A program made the translations under genes and the position numbers. This document shows positions 23,758 to 35,648 of a DNA stretch of 64,000 nt, one piece after another (the stretch's first letter is position 1; every line of letters starts with the position of its first letter). The stretch lies in assembly GCF_011397635.1 (NCBI RefSeq), contig NC_064770.1, forward strand, positions 21,731,707 through 21,795,706, given 5' to 3'. Below the pieces are notes generated by a model. It saw only the letters and a list, made by a program, of their open reading frames with translations. It had not been told where the DNA came from and searched no databases. The DNA is from Epinephelus fuscoguttatus (taxonomy: Eukaryota > Chordata > Actinopteri > Perciformes > Serranidae).

Positions 23758-26700
23758 TATTTATGCAAGTCCTTTGTCATCCTGCAATCGGTCTTTAGCA
23801 TTAATTTGACAGCCATGCTGACAGATAAAACGAGTCCTGGATTTGAAACAGTATTATTGTTAAAAACTCTGGATTTGCCATCATGTTGTGTGTTTTCTGT
23901 GAAAGCACAGTATTACTTTCCATGTTTGGCACTTGACCCGGTAGTTGACTCAGGACAGAGGCTGTTAAAATACAAAATGTATGGCTATGAAGGCACAGCA
24001 CTCAGACAGAAACGACCTGCTCTTGAGTGAAAACAAAAACAGAGGAGGATCTTCTCCCTTATCCTCTATGAGCCGGCCCATGCTGCTGCCGTTAGTGCTC
24101 ACTCTTTCCCCAACTGTTGCTGTCAGGGTGTGGAGAGGAGGACTGGGTTATCTCACTGGCTGTAGCCTAAACACACGGCCTCGATGCAGCTGAGAACCAG
24201 TCGTCATTTCCCGAAGAAAAGGAAAGCAAACAGCTCAGCCACTCTCTATAGAGCTGTCTGCAGTTTTAAAGCTTTGAACGGACTGACCAGGAAAGTAAGA
24301 CAGCCGACAGGCTCGGCACACTTGGGTCAGTGTCTCCGGTTCCACTTTATGGCCTCCCTATTCAATTTCACACAATGCGCTCCTGAGACAATGTACAGTA
24401 GACTGTTTTCATTGCACAGCGAAGTTACAGTCAAGGCCTCAATCAATCATAATAAATGTTCACCCCAGAACACAGAAAGAAAGGCTGTGAGCAGTTTCTT
24501 GTCCCACATACAGGCCACAACCGTCCCTCCTTTTATGTTTGCTCGTGAGAATATTCACACACCCTGTCTCGTATTTGTAAAACGTGATGTTTACGTGGTT
24601 CAGTTTTCCCCTTTTCGGCTGTCAACACTCACAGGCTTTCAACCCGGAGGGAAGAAGTGCAATAGTTTAGAGAGAGTCGTGCTAAGTGGGACTGTTTAGG
24701 ATTGGCCGGGTAGAGCATGCACTCAGCGCACCGCCATCCAGACCGCTGTTTTCTAAATGGCCCCTATTAACTGAATGGGAATATGCTGCACTCAGGCCTG
24801 TGCTGTTAGCACAGAGAGGACAGGCTACATGGCTCACACAGCCTGGTGTCGTCTCCACACGGCTGACCTGCCACACAGGCATGTTTCATCACCAGAGGAC
24901 TGATATGGCGCCGCTCACAGCCACCAAGGTGCAATTTGTTGCATTTGGACTATAACTGTCAGGAAGAGATATACCCTCACTTAAATAGCCGCCCATAATC
25001 TGCCCCTCTCCCTGTATTATCCTAATTGAACCCATGGGCGGCCAACGCCATCAATAGCTGAGCTCATCTGCAAATTAATAAAACATGGGCCCTCACCAAA
25101 TCTATGCTTGTGATAAAGCTTGAAGCTACTTAGACACACTAAAGGACTGAGTGTTTGTGATTGTATTTTCAAGAGAAATGGAGGCACAATAAAATGTTCT
25201 CATTTTGTTGTTCAGCAGGGATGAGTTCTTATGGCTCCCGTGGTCCGACGTGTATCCCACACGAACTTCCTCTTCCTCCGTCCTTTTCGTAAATGCTTAT
25301 TAAAACTATCAAACGCCATTTACCTACGCATGCTTTTGCAATTTACCCTGATGATGTTACATCAGCGGCCGCGGGGCTTTGAGGTGCAGATTCCAACTGA
25401 TTCAACAGGTGATCACCGAGCACGATGTTTTGTTTTCGTCTCGCTGCTGACTGTTGTGAAGCCACATTTTCCTTGGTCAGGACTGAGACATGCTGGCACC
25501 ATCAACAAGTGCCACATCAGCACAAGTACAGGGGGGCTTTTGGCTTTGTGTTTATTTTGACTGTGTGGACTGACACCCAGCGTGATGTGGGAGTCGATGA
25601 AAGAGGTGGTCATCATAATAAGACCTAGATCTTAATAACAACAAATCCTGGAGGACACTAAAAAAGCAGCCAGAGGTTATTAAAGTCATCTATCATGTCT
25701 GTTGGGTTAGTAGTCACTCAGTTACCATCCTTTCCTCCTCCTCCTCCTCTCGCCATTCATGATCACTCCTCTGTTAAACATGAAACCAAGGCCGGGGTGA
25801 CCAAACTTTCTTCTGCTTTCTGCGTCTCTTTTTCTCTCCCACACAGCTTCCTCACGTGGAGCACAAGTCCCTTTGTTTTCACACGTACAAAACCCAAGGC
25901 AGACTTTCAAAGACTGCAACCTCCGACTGTTCCTCCGAAAAGAAGGCCAAGCCCAAAGTGGCATCACGCTCCGAGGGAAGGCGGGACTCCTCCAGTATCA
26001 ACACAACATACCTGGCCTTGAGTGCACCTCAAAGCTTTTGGTCTGCTCATGGGCTTATTTTACAGCGCAGTCAGTGTGCGCTGATGAAAACGCTCGGGAC
26101 ATAAAGAAAGGAATGCTGTAAAAGCTGGAAGGCCGTGACAACTTGATGAGCCATCAAGATCGACTGTGAACAACCTAGAAACATGGAGAGAAAGGGCTGA
26201 CATCACAGAGCGCGGGTATATGGAGTCATGGATATATGGACAAAATAGAAAAACACACTGACTCTCCAAAGAAAACAGTGAGTAATCCTTGGCCAGAGTA
26301 TTGTTTGGGCATGCACATGATTGTTGAAACACCTCGATGCCACAGTGAATGACAGTGCACGCTTGTCTATGCTGGACCAGTTACAAAGTGGTGGGTGTAA
26401 AAACATGACTAATCATCAAACCAGAAGGGAAACAAGTTCCCATGAACAATATACACAAAGACAAGCCTTTTCATCCACACAGTCTTTATGGTTGAGCTTT
26501 ACTTATGCACGCAAAAAAGGAGAATCAAAAACATTTTGAGAGCGATTCTCATCTTATTTAAAGACACAGGCTGCTGAAGGTACGATATATATACTGTAAT
26601 ATATTTGTACTTTGTGAGACTTTATTCCACTAGTTTTTAAAGGAAAAAAACTGTACCTTTAAAGGAATACGCCACTAATTTTACTCATGAAGTTCAGTTT

Positions 26701-27389
26701 AGTCATCGCGAACCAAAAGAAGTGTTTCATGAGTCAGTTTGCTAGTGGAAGGTGAACATCATGAGCAAGGTTACTTAAAAGAACCAGTCTTCTCATCGGT
26801 AGCATTGGTTGTCGCTGCACATAGGTTTGCCGATGCTAATGTCGCTGCGGGCTACCGACGTTAGCTTGCTGCTCCCAGCCTGCATTCAGTAACGTAGGAT
26901 TTGACTTTCAAAGCTCTGTTGTGCCATCTTCTGACTCTGTTAGTGTTCTCTTCGCATTGCCCTTTTTAAGCCAGGCCAACATTATTGTAATGTGATGTTA
27001 TGACAGAGAAAAGTAGGCAGGGGAGAATGGACACAGGTGAGCGTCCCTCACATAGTGCCTCCTTGGTAGCATACACAGTTCCCCCAGTGCTCCCTGGGGA
27101 GTGCACTTTATTTAGGGCCATTATAAATCGCCAAGAGAACCTGATATGGACAGGACAAAGAAATAAAAAGAGTACCAGCAGCTTGTGAGAAGTGCCGGTG
27201 TACAAAAACAGTCACAGTAAATCAATGAGTGAAATGTAGACGTGCCGACTGGTACTGTGTACCAGTTAAATCCGGCCCATTTCAAGCACATCTGGCAGGA
27301 GATTTTGTTACTATAGACCGAGTCACCATGACACTGCGCTAACACTTGTGAAACTGTTTATTTTTTGTTGTCATTTACAGCCAGGACAT
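23758..27389. other. intergenic DNA without recognisable genes
   Basis: No exon-like coding segment was found. 24960-25115 is a compact stretch with ATAATCTGCCCC, TATTATCCTAATTGAACCC and CAAATTAATAAAACATGGGC. It resembles vertebrate conserved non-coding elements with homeodomain-type cores, which is inference. Around 26640-26900 the wording looks like an old dispersed repeat, but its ends could not be set. Confidence 0.35.
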
Positions 27390-27900
27390 CGACCCGGTCT
27401 CGCTCTGAAGCTGTCGAAATCCAACGCTTGGGCAGTGACTTCTGGCGTCAGACACTGATGAAAAAAGCCGTCCTTTAACATCGGCATGATACACGGCTGG
27501 TAGCTGTTATAGTTTAACAGTGCTTGGCAGCGTCAGGGAGAAACGCGGTGGAACAAGAACGAAAGTTAAGGCGGCAAAAGTCCGTGTAGGTAGATTATTA
27601 GATAGTAGATTAAAAAGCCAAACCTGTTCTTTTTTCCTGAACCTAACCATGTGTTTTTGTTGCCTAAACCCAACTACCCAACCAAAATACATTGATTTGT
27701 GTTGTTGTACTGATGTAGTGCATTTATTTTGAAAGAGACTGTATGTAAATGGTAAATATCCTGTGAAAACGGAAGTGTATTTTGAAAGAAGACAATGCAT
27801 GTAACAGGCAGAACTTGAACTTTCACATCGTATCTGGATGTGGAAGGTGACGGTCCATGACCAAACATCAATATGTGACAAGGTCAGAGTGAGAATGTGT
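27390..27900 (-). repeat. dispersed repeat family X, copy 1 (inverted relative to 31.5 kb copy)
   Basis: Read on the minus strand, this copy contains ACCATTTACATACAGTCTCT, GCATTGTCTTCTTTCAAAATA, GCCGCCTTAACTTTCG, GTGTATCATGCCGATG and CAGTGTCTGACGCC. Each has a close counterpart in the same order on the plus strand at 31543-32086. There is no transposase-like ORF. Confidence 0.7.
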
Positions 27901-28338
27901 TTCCTACATAGTCAAACATGATGGTTCAACCTATGTGACCATTCTGCTCTGCTTATATTTTATGTACTGCTTTACTTATCCAGCATTTTTGCTAAAATAA
28001 ATTTACGGGATTGGATGCTAAACAATGAACTGCTCTTGACAGGGGCCGCAGCAAAATGTATATTAGCCAATGTCCACTATATTTGGAATATTTTCACTGC
28101 ACCACCTTACCCAGTAACTGATCAAGGCAGCGGTAGACGAGCAACTCCTGTGTTCTAAAATGGCTGTCCTTGTCAATAGAGTTTGGTGGCTTTGAGATTA
28201 GGGCTTCACTTCCTTGTTAGAAAGGGCTGTCTGACAGCAAGGGTAAAGCACTGAAAATATTATTTATATAGCATATTGATTTTTTTAGGTGGTTTTCACC
28301 TCAGAACGTAGTGTGAACAAACATTTTGATTCGGTCTA

Positions 28339-28442
28339 TTGGACAGAGCCACCGTAGCTGTTTCCCCCTGTTTCTAGTCTTTATGCTAAGCTAAGCTAAC
28401 CAGCTGCAAGACTGATGAAAACTGTATTGATCTTCTCATCTC
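28339..28442 (+). repeat. AGCTAAGCTAAC-type teleost repeat, copy 1
   Basis: Contains TTGGACAGAGCC, TTTCCCCCTGTTTCTAGTCT and TATGCTAAGCTAAGCTAACC, then GATCTTCTCATCTCACCCTC. A second copy with the same order is at 35467-35616. This is a very common percomorph repeat. Confidence 0.65.
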
Positions 28443-29334
28443 ACCCTCCACCAGTGAGCAAAAAAAAAAGTCAAACATTTGCTTCAAGAAAATGATTGCT
28501 GCCTTCTTTGTACTTAACTTAAAAAGATATACGATAATAGTACAATACACTGATGGAGTTGAGACCATCCAAGCTCCAGCTACATTAAAATACTCCCTAC
28601 AGCTTTTTGCTTTAATATTTTAGCTCTCTGGAAGGGGCCATTCATCACAAAAAGTGCTGTTACTTTTGATCCAGGAGAAGCAGATTTTATTGCCGATACT
28701 TTAGTACAACTTCTCCTGTCAGCCTGTATCTGTATTGTCACTGAAAATGTCATTTTTAGGGCCGAATCGCAGTCTGGAAACAATGCCAAAAAAGAAACCT
28801 AACGCAAATTTATTTCACCAAGTGTGGCCTTCTTAACAGCAAAGTATCATGTATTGGGCTGTCTGCATTCTCTTTAATGATTTACTCCCTCCAAACTTCA
28901 GTGGAAACATAATATTTTACATCCCTTTGAATGTCTTGTGTAGTGCAACAGAGCGTACTGTCGACTTTCATTACCGGAACGGGAGTTTTGGAAAGAGTAA
29001 ACCTTGGAGTTTACCCAGACAGCCTTGTTGAAATTTGCTGTGTTGATTAACATTTTTTGAAAAAGAAGTCACTCACTGTCATTGTCACTACCCATAAAAA
29101 GTAGAGCCCAAAGGACATTAAGTGGAGGATTTATGGCCGCCGTATATTTGAGTGGAGGGCTGCTAAACCTTATGAAGTCTCTCTTGGCGCTGGAAGGTTT
29201 TGCTTTCTCTGTCTCGCTCTGTTGGTTTTTTCCCTGTTGCTTCAGAGTGCCTACAATTTCCCTCTCTTTATTTTCATTGGCATTTAAAGAGCTCGGTGCT
29301 CTGTTGAATGTACTCATTCAATAGTGAGCTTTTC

Positions 29335-29335
<1 letters not shown>

Positions 29336-29380
<45 letters not shown>
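29336..29380. repeat. (CA)n microsatellite
   Basis: CA run, with one AAACACA interruption at its right end. Confidence 0.95.
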
Positions 29381-30207
29381 TTAGGACACACGCGCATGCA
29401 CACACACAAAGAAAGCAGCCGCGAACATGCAGAGAGTATAGACCCTGACTCTCCTGCTCAGTGCCGCAGGATGTTGGAACCCAGCAAGTTTCAAACGTAC
29501 ACCAGGTCTGAAAGCATTTCTCCCTGTCTGTGCTTGTCATTGTTGGGGGGCATTAATTGATTGGCTTGGTTTCTATTCCCTTTTGTGAAGTGGCTTTAGT
29601 CCTGAAGGTTGCTGAAATCCATTCAGACCATTCTCTTTGCCTGGTGGAACAGAGCACAGCGGTGGAGCAGCCACTGTCTCCACCTTTATTGGTGGAAATC
29701 GCCCTTGCACATTTTAATCTGCCATCTCCTGGGGTCTCATAACACTTTATGGCTTTATATGTCTCATCAGGTTTTATATTCTAGGATCATACAAAAAAAT
29801 GACTCCTTTTTTTATTCCTTTGGTTGCCATCTTGATTTTTTTTTATAGTTGTTAGATATTTCTACCCAAATGCATGAACAGATGAGCCTTAAATGCTGCG
29901 TGTGTGTCAGCGTGGAGTCAGTTTTCAGGATGTAATTGACCACACATGAGATCAAAGTGTGTTTGTGCAACAACATTTCATGATTGGCTTTTTTTAAACA
30001 CACAAGTGTGACAAGATGCCGAAAGTCTCCCGTAATTAAACGTTTACCTGTTTTTCATCCCATAAAACACCTCGAGGCTATCAGGATCTACAATCATCCT
30101 GACAGGGGGGTAATTGGAGAGGGAGGTGTAAAAATCAAATCATCAAAAATAGTGCCATTACTTGATTTGATTGTAAGCTGTAGCTTCCAGTGCCTGCTTC
30201 TTTTAAG

Positions 30208-30208
<1 letters not shown>

Positions 30209-30271
<63 letters not shown>
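30209..30271. repeat. (AC)n microsatellite
   Basis: Uninterrupted AC run of about 31 units. Confidence 0.95.
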
Positions 30272-30275
<4 letters not shown>

Positions 30276-31542
30276 CAGCTCATGCAGATGGGCCTATATC
30301 CACATCTGGCGACAGCTGGAGTTGTGAGCACATCTGTTCCGTCCTAGGTGGAAACCGAGAGGGTTGCTTCTGCTTTAATACTGACCTTCTCTTCAATATT
30401 TTCACTTTTTTCGATCCACTGTGGTGCCACAGCGGCCAAAATCCAACAGCAGCGGGGTTCTCTTACGTCCCCCCGATTCAGACAGAATGGCCTATCAAGC
30501 TCGCCCGAGGGGAACAAATGTCTGCCCAAATCACATCGTTTACACTCTCTCACACACCGTTTCCCCTCCCTCTTTGTGTTCTTGCTTCTGCGACTTCACT
30601 GACTTTCCTCCTTTGTTCTTTTACTTCTTTATTCGCCTTCTACTTCTCCCTCCTTCTTACGTCCGCATATTATCACTGCAGCTGGTGAACTGCTTTGTTC
30701 TGTGGACCACAGACAGCTAAAATCATCATCTGGGTGAGTGGGAGATGCACGCCAAGTCATCATTTCTGTAGCTGCAAGGGTTTGTGGTCATTTTGTTGAC
30801 CCTCTTTTGATGACATTTTGCCTTCTGAAACCACCTCTGCATCTCAGTTCAACAGACGTATCTCTGTGATCTTTAGAGAGCCGCAGGGATGACGAGTTTG
30901 TTGGAGGCCAAGTTAGCACCGCTCAGGTTCCCTCGACAAAAGACACAAAGGATTTTTCCATTGGATTTTGAAAAGCTGTGGCAAGCAAACGCTTATGACA
31001 CTTAGACGTTTTGTTCAGCAAGAGAATCCTCACACCACTTTTATGATTTTTGAAACTAAAATGCAGTCACCAGGAGGAAATAGCTAACATTAGGCTATAA
31101 ACGAGCAACACCACAGTCCCATGACTTCATTGCTGCCACCACAACGAGGCTGTAAAGCCTTCATCGGCGTGATGATGTTACTGTATGTAGTCTCATTTAG
31201 CCACTTGTTAGCAACCACCTTTTTTAAGACACATAAAAGCTTCAAATTCACAAGTGGGACATTTACTGACAAATTTTATGTTATAGAACAAAACATCAAA
31301 GTCTCTTACGCTTGTGTGAACCACACACCTTATTTTTAGGCATTCATTCAAAAATCCATTGACTTCAAGACGAGAGACCCGCATGAAATTGTAACTAAAT
31401 TGCTAGATGTTAGCACTTATTCCTGCACTACTCTATAAGGGCTGTGATACTCAAGTTAGGCCCACCGTCTGTTTTCTAAATTGACAATGAACATAAAGTG
31501 ATTCACACTGGGAATTTTTTTTTTAATTGATTGTAATAAGGT

Positions 31543-32086
31543 CTCACTCTGATCTCGTCATTTGGTCATGGACTTTCCATATCTGCATATGACATGTAAG
31601 GTACCCTGGGAGCATTGGTTTTCGATGTTCTGGGACATTGTGTCAAGTACCTGTTACATACATTGCCTTCTTTAAAAATACACTTCCTTTTCCAGGACAT
31701 TTACTATTTACATACAGTCTCTTTCAAAAAAAAAAATGCACTGTGTCGGTACAACACCACAAATTGACATTAATTTCCTTCAGCAACTAACACATGGGGT
31801 TGGGTTTAGGCAAGGGAGAAGGTCGGTGTTTGGTGGACTCTGTGAAGGTCGGTGTTTGTTGGACACATCCACCTCCCCTCCTACCTACCATACTCAGACT
31901 TTTGTCACCTTAACTTTTGTTAGTGTCCCGCCGTGTTTCCCCCTGACCCTGCTGGGTGCCATTACACTATAACGGCGACCGGCCACGTATCATGCCAACG
32001 TTTACGGATGGCTTTTTCATCACTGTCTGACGCCACAAGACATTGCCCAAGCGCCAGATTTCAACAACCTCGGAATGAGACCAGGT
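31543..32086 (+). repeat. dispersed repeat family X, copy 2
   Basis: Carries ACTATTTACATACAGTCTCT, CATTGCCTTCTTTAAAAATA, GTCACCTTAACTTTTG, CGTATCATGCCAACG and CACTGTCTGACGCC in the same order as the minus-strand copy at 27390-27900. It contains an internal duplication of GAAGGTCGGTGTTTG (about 31817-31858) that copy 1 lacks. Confidence 0.7.
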
Positions 32087-34347
32087 TGACAAAAAAGCAT
32101 CAAAATAGAGCCTTAGAGACGTCTGGGCTAAGACCTGAATGTCCTCAAATCTCAGAAACACCCCTGCCTACACTTGACTTGTACAAAGCTGCTGAGACTG
32201 AATTCACCTCATATATTCATTTTACCATATAAATATTATTAAGGTTTGTTTATTAATTGGCTCCTACCCTGCTGTAATTTTGCAAAAGTGGCCCCTGTGC
32301 AAAGCAAGTTGAGTATGCATTCTATAGAGTCTGAGCAAGTGGCACGATAGATTGACAAGATGCACAAAATTTGAATTTGAAATTTGAAGCCCAAGACACA
32401 TGGCCTGTCTCTTGCTCATTTAATTCCACTCTCCCATTCTTCTTTCTGGAGATCCATGAGACCTATTTCCTTTCTCCTCCATCACCTTCTACTTCTCTAC
32501 ATCTTACTTTTTACTTGCCCCATTTTGCAATCAATCTGCTGTTCATCTTATCTAATGAGCTCATTAGGGTGTCTTAAGCAATGGTGATTGATAATAATGG
32601 CTTAGAAATGTCCCATTGATTCACTTCTATATCAGGCCTGTAGAGTCAAGGCTCTCTGCATTAAAATCATAGGTCAACTGAACCCTCTCTCCTGTCTATC
32701 GCCTATCTACTCCTTTGTTTTCATCTCAACCTCCCTTCCCCTGCTCCAATTGAGCAGGGGAAGGGAGGTGAGCTGGTTTGTACTTACCACATCTCTTTAG
32801 CCTGGTGATGAACATTTCTGTAAAGCTTCCTGCATTACTGCTCAGAGGATACATCAATGACTCCTTTGCAACATTTTTCCTTCAACGGGCTTAAATTTCG
32901 CCATATTTTTACATGTTTAGAGAGACCGGTGAGTGAAACCGAATGTTAACAGTAGACATCATATTATCCCAGCCAATCAAAACAAAGGAGACGTGTTACA
33001 GTTGGTCAGTTTGCTGGAAGTCTTTAATTTTTATGGCTGGGCTTCTTAACAGCCATGACTGATGGAGCCATTTGACTTTAAAGCTGTAAGAGCTACTGTT
33101 TGTAATGCAGGCGAGTTTGCGAGGCCACTGGCAATATGTCTGAGGATATACTACAGCTTTTATGTATGCCGTTTGTGTGTTTGCATTCGTATGTGTGTGC
33201 ATGATGGAAGGAGGGAGAGAGATGGAAAAAGAAAGAAGGAGGAGGGGGGGTGCTAATGATAATTTGGGAGGGTGTGTGTGCGACAGAATTTGCACCCACA
33301 TGAATAGCGCACAGTCAGCATGCGAGCTCAAATCACTTCAATAGTTTCACATCAACCAATTTAATGGCACAATCCCGGGCCAGTGAAGTTTTTATTCCAA
33401 ATCCTGTCCATAATCTAATGGCCTTTGAAAGTCTGCCACTTCCCCCTGGCTGACAGGTTGTGCATTTGGATCTAATTGAATCCATTTACATCCTGCACAA
33501 ATGGAAAGCACATGGAGGCCTACCCACCTGGTTCTGATCAGCTACTGAGTTGGGAGAACCACGCTCTTCGGAGTACGCCTGATGCCAGCAGGGGATACAC
33601 TACACAGTGAAGTGAGAGCGAGAGGAAGAGAGAACACCTTTTGATATAACTCTTGGCTCTAATTTAATTCAGTTTGAGTTCAGTTACCTCTTCACATTTC
33701 CGTTTATTCCTATCTGTCTGGCAGGCTGTGGTCTTTTTCCAGTTGTGTAATATTTTACCACAAGGGGGAGTCCAGCAATATCCACTCATGTGTCACTGTG
33801 TCTGCTAATGTGGACCTGCCAGCATTCATCTACTGTACAACAGAGAGGAAAGCTGAGCTTTAAAATGTAGAATTACCACAAGACTTCAAGGTTCAATGTG
33901 ACATCTGGGCCAGGTCTTTTCTGATTTAGTGTCAGATAGATTATTCCCACAGAATCACAGGGGGTTGGCAAAATACTGTGTCTACTAATAAATTAATTAA
34001 GTGAATGAACTCCTTGATTAATATTCACATTCCCTCACAAAGTGGAGTGAAATGTTAGTTTGAAGGCTAATTAGCAGTATTTGTCAGTGAATAAAATTTT
34101 GTGAGTTTTCAAAACAACGTGAGGCAACCGACAACTCGCAGAGCTCCTAAGAGGCCGAGTGATTTGGGCCCACACTGCAGGTGTGATAGTGAAAAAATAT
34201 TGAATATTCAAACCATTGCAGTGTATGACAAACACTGACAAACTGCATCACCAAAACTGAGCAGTGAGCAGTGATGACAATGTTGCCAGAAATTAGCATG
34301 CAACTAATATAATACATCAGCAATGCTTCAGATGCTTATTTAGTTAG
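32087..34347. other. intergenic DNA without recognisable genes
   Basis: No coding segment recognised. Contains the perfect hairpin at 32729-32769 and a purine-rich stretch at 33206-33248. Confidence 0.4.
32729..32769. repeat. perfect 18-bp-arm hairpin
   Basis: The arm CCTCCCTTCCCCTGCTC at 32730-32746 and its exact complement at 32752-32768 are separated by CAATT. The flanking A/T at 32729/32769 also pairs, and allowing a one-base bulge extends pairing by about four bases. The hairpin is GC-rich and not followed by a U-tract. Confidence 0.9.
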
Positions 34348-35265
34348 TTAAACATTGAATCTACAGTTAGTAACTTTTATGAAAGGATGCTGGAAACATT
34401 CCCAAGAGATTTTGGTCCATATTGACATGATAGCATCACATAGTTGCTGCACATCTATCGGCTGCACATGCATGATGTGAATCTCCCGTTCCACCACATC
34501 CCAAAGGTGCTCTGTTGGATTGAGATCTGGTGACTGTGGAGGCCGTTGGAGTACAGTGAACTCATTGTCATGTTCAAGAAACCAGTTTGAGATGATTTGA
34601 GCTTTGTGACATGGCGCGCTATCCTGCTGGAAGTAGCCATCAGAAGATGGGTACACTGTGGTCATAAAGGGATGGACACGGTCAGCAACAATACTCAGGT
34701 AGGCTGTGGTGTTTAAACCATGCTCAGTTGGTACTAAGGGGCCCAAAGTGTGCCAAGAAAATATCCCCCACACCATTACACCACCACCAGCAGTCTGAAC
34801 CGTTGATACAAGGCAGGATGGATCCATGCTTTCATGATGTTTACACCAAATTCTGACCCTACCATCTGAATGTTGCAGCAGAAATCCAGACTCATCAGAC
34901 CAGGCAACGTTTTTCCAATCTTCTATTGTCCAGTTTTGGTGAGCCTGTGTGAATTGTAGCCTCAGTTTCCTGTTCTTAGCCGACAGGAGTGGCACCTGGT
35001 GTGGTCTCCTGCACATTCTGCTCAGCGCATTTCTAAGGTAGCAGTCACTTATAAGGGCCCGTTCTCTGCCCAACACATTGTTGGAGGGCCCACTCTCTAT
35101 GAGTCTCCCCACCTCGCAGGCCCCAGTGCAACCACACTGCCTGCACTGTCTATATTTACTCCCCTGCTGAGCATGCTTCTTCACTGTCACTCTCACTGGA
35201 GCACCTGAATACATCAGAGCCATTGTTAATGTTATTAGTAACACCTGTGCTTTTCCTACAATCAC
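34348..35265 (-). pseudogene. Tc1/mariner-type transposase remnant (DD36E spacing), N-terminus replaced
   Basis: An open frame of 305 codons. Residues from about 86 on match a Tc1/mariner catalytic domain: NWTIEDWKNVAWSDES with the first catalytic Asp at 124, GGGVMVWGIFS (159-169 region), YFQQDSAPCH with the second Asp at 215, and SPDLNPTEHLWDVVER with Glu at 252. There are 36 residues between D215 and E252, so this is a DD36E arrangement rather than the usual DD34E. The first 75 or so residues are Cys-rich and do not resemble the paired-type helix-turn-helix DNA-binding domain expected there. I therefore read the ORF as a chimera of the catalytic half with unrelated sequence. No convincing terminal inverted repeats were found at either side. 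It is an element remnant, not a host gene. Confidence 0.82.
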
Positions 35266-35466
35266 AAGTCAAAATGTCTGCTGTGAGACAGGCCTACTGT
35301 CATGACTGTAAGATAAATATGAGGACACAGCCAACAGCTTAGCACAAAGACTGGAAAGTGTAAAACCACAACATGTAATTTTTATGTTCCTGTACTATTT
35401 GCACAGATAAAACAAGATATCATGTTTTAACAATGAGCTTTAGAGGTGCTGAGGCAGATTTTTTTT

Positions 35467-35616
35467 TATTGGACAAAGCTAGTCAGCTGTTCCCCCCTGT
35501 TTGCCAGTCTTTGTGCTAAGCTAAGCTAACAAGGTTCTGGCTGAAGGTTCGTATTTACCATATGTACAGAGAGGTATCAGTCTTGCCAAGAAAATGAACA
35601 GGTGCATTTCCTAGTA
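35467..35616 (+). repeat. AGCTAAGCTAAC-type teleost repeat, copy 2
   Basis: Shares TTGGACAAAGC, TGTTCCCCCCTGTTTGCCAG, TTGTGCTAAGCTAAGCTAAC and the following TCGTATTTACC with copy 1 at 28339 and with the family pattern. Confidence 0.65.
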
Positions 35617-35648
35617 CTACTCCTGATTTTAGTTTTGATATTAGGCTA

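Larger units (their letters stand above)
27901..31542. other. intergenic DNA without recognisable genes
   Basis: Contains the listed CA repeats and one AGCTAAGCTAAC repeat. The open frame spanning 29984-30688 runs through the (CA)n tract and shows no protein-like composition, so it is not called. Confidence 0.4.

Noticed and set aside
29984-30688. 234-codon plus-strand open frame
   Set aside because: Its middle is a His-Thr run from (CA)n, and the rest has no recognisable protein pattern.
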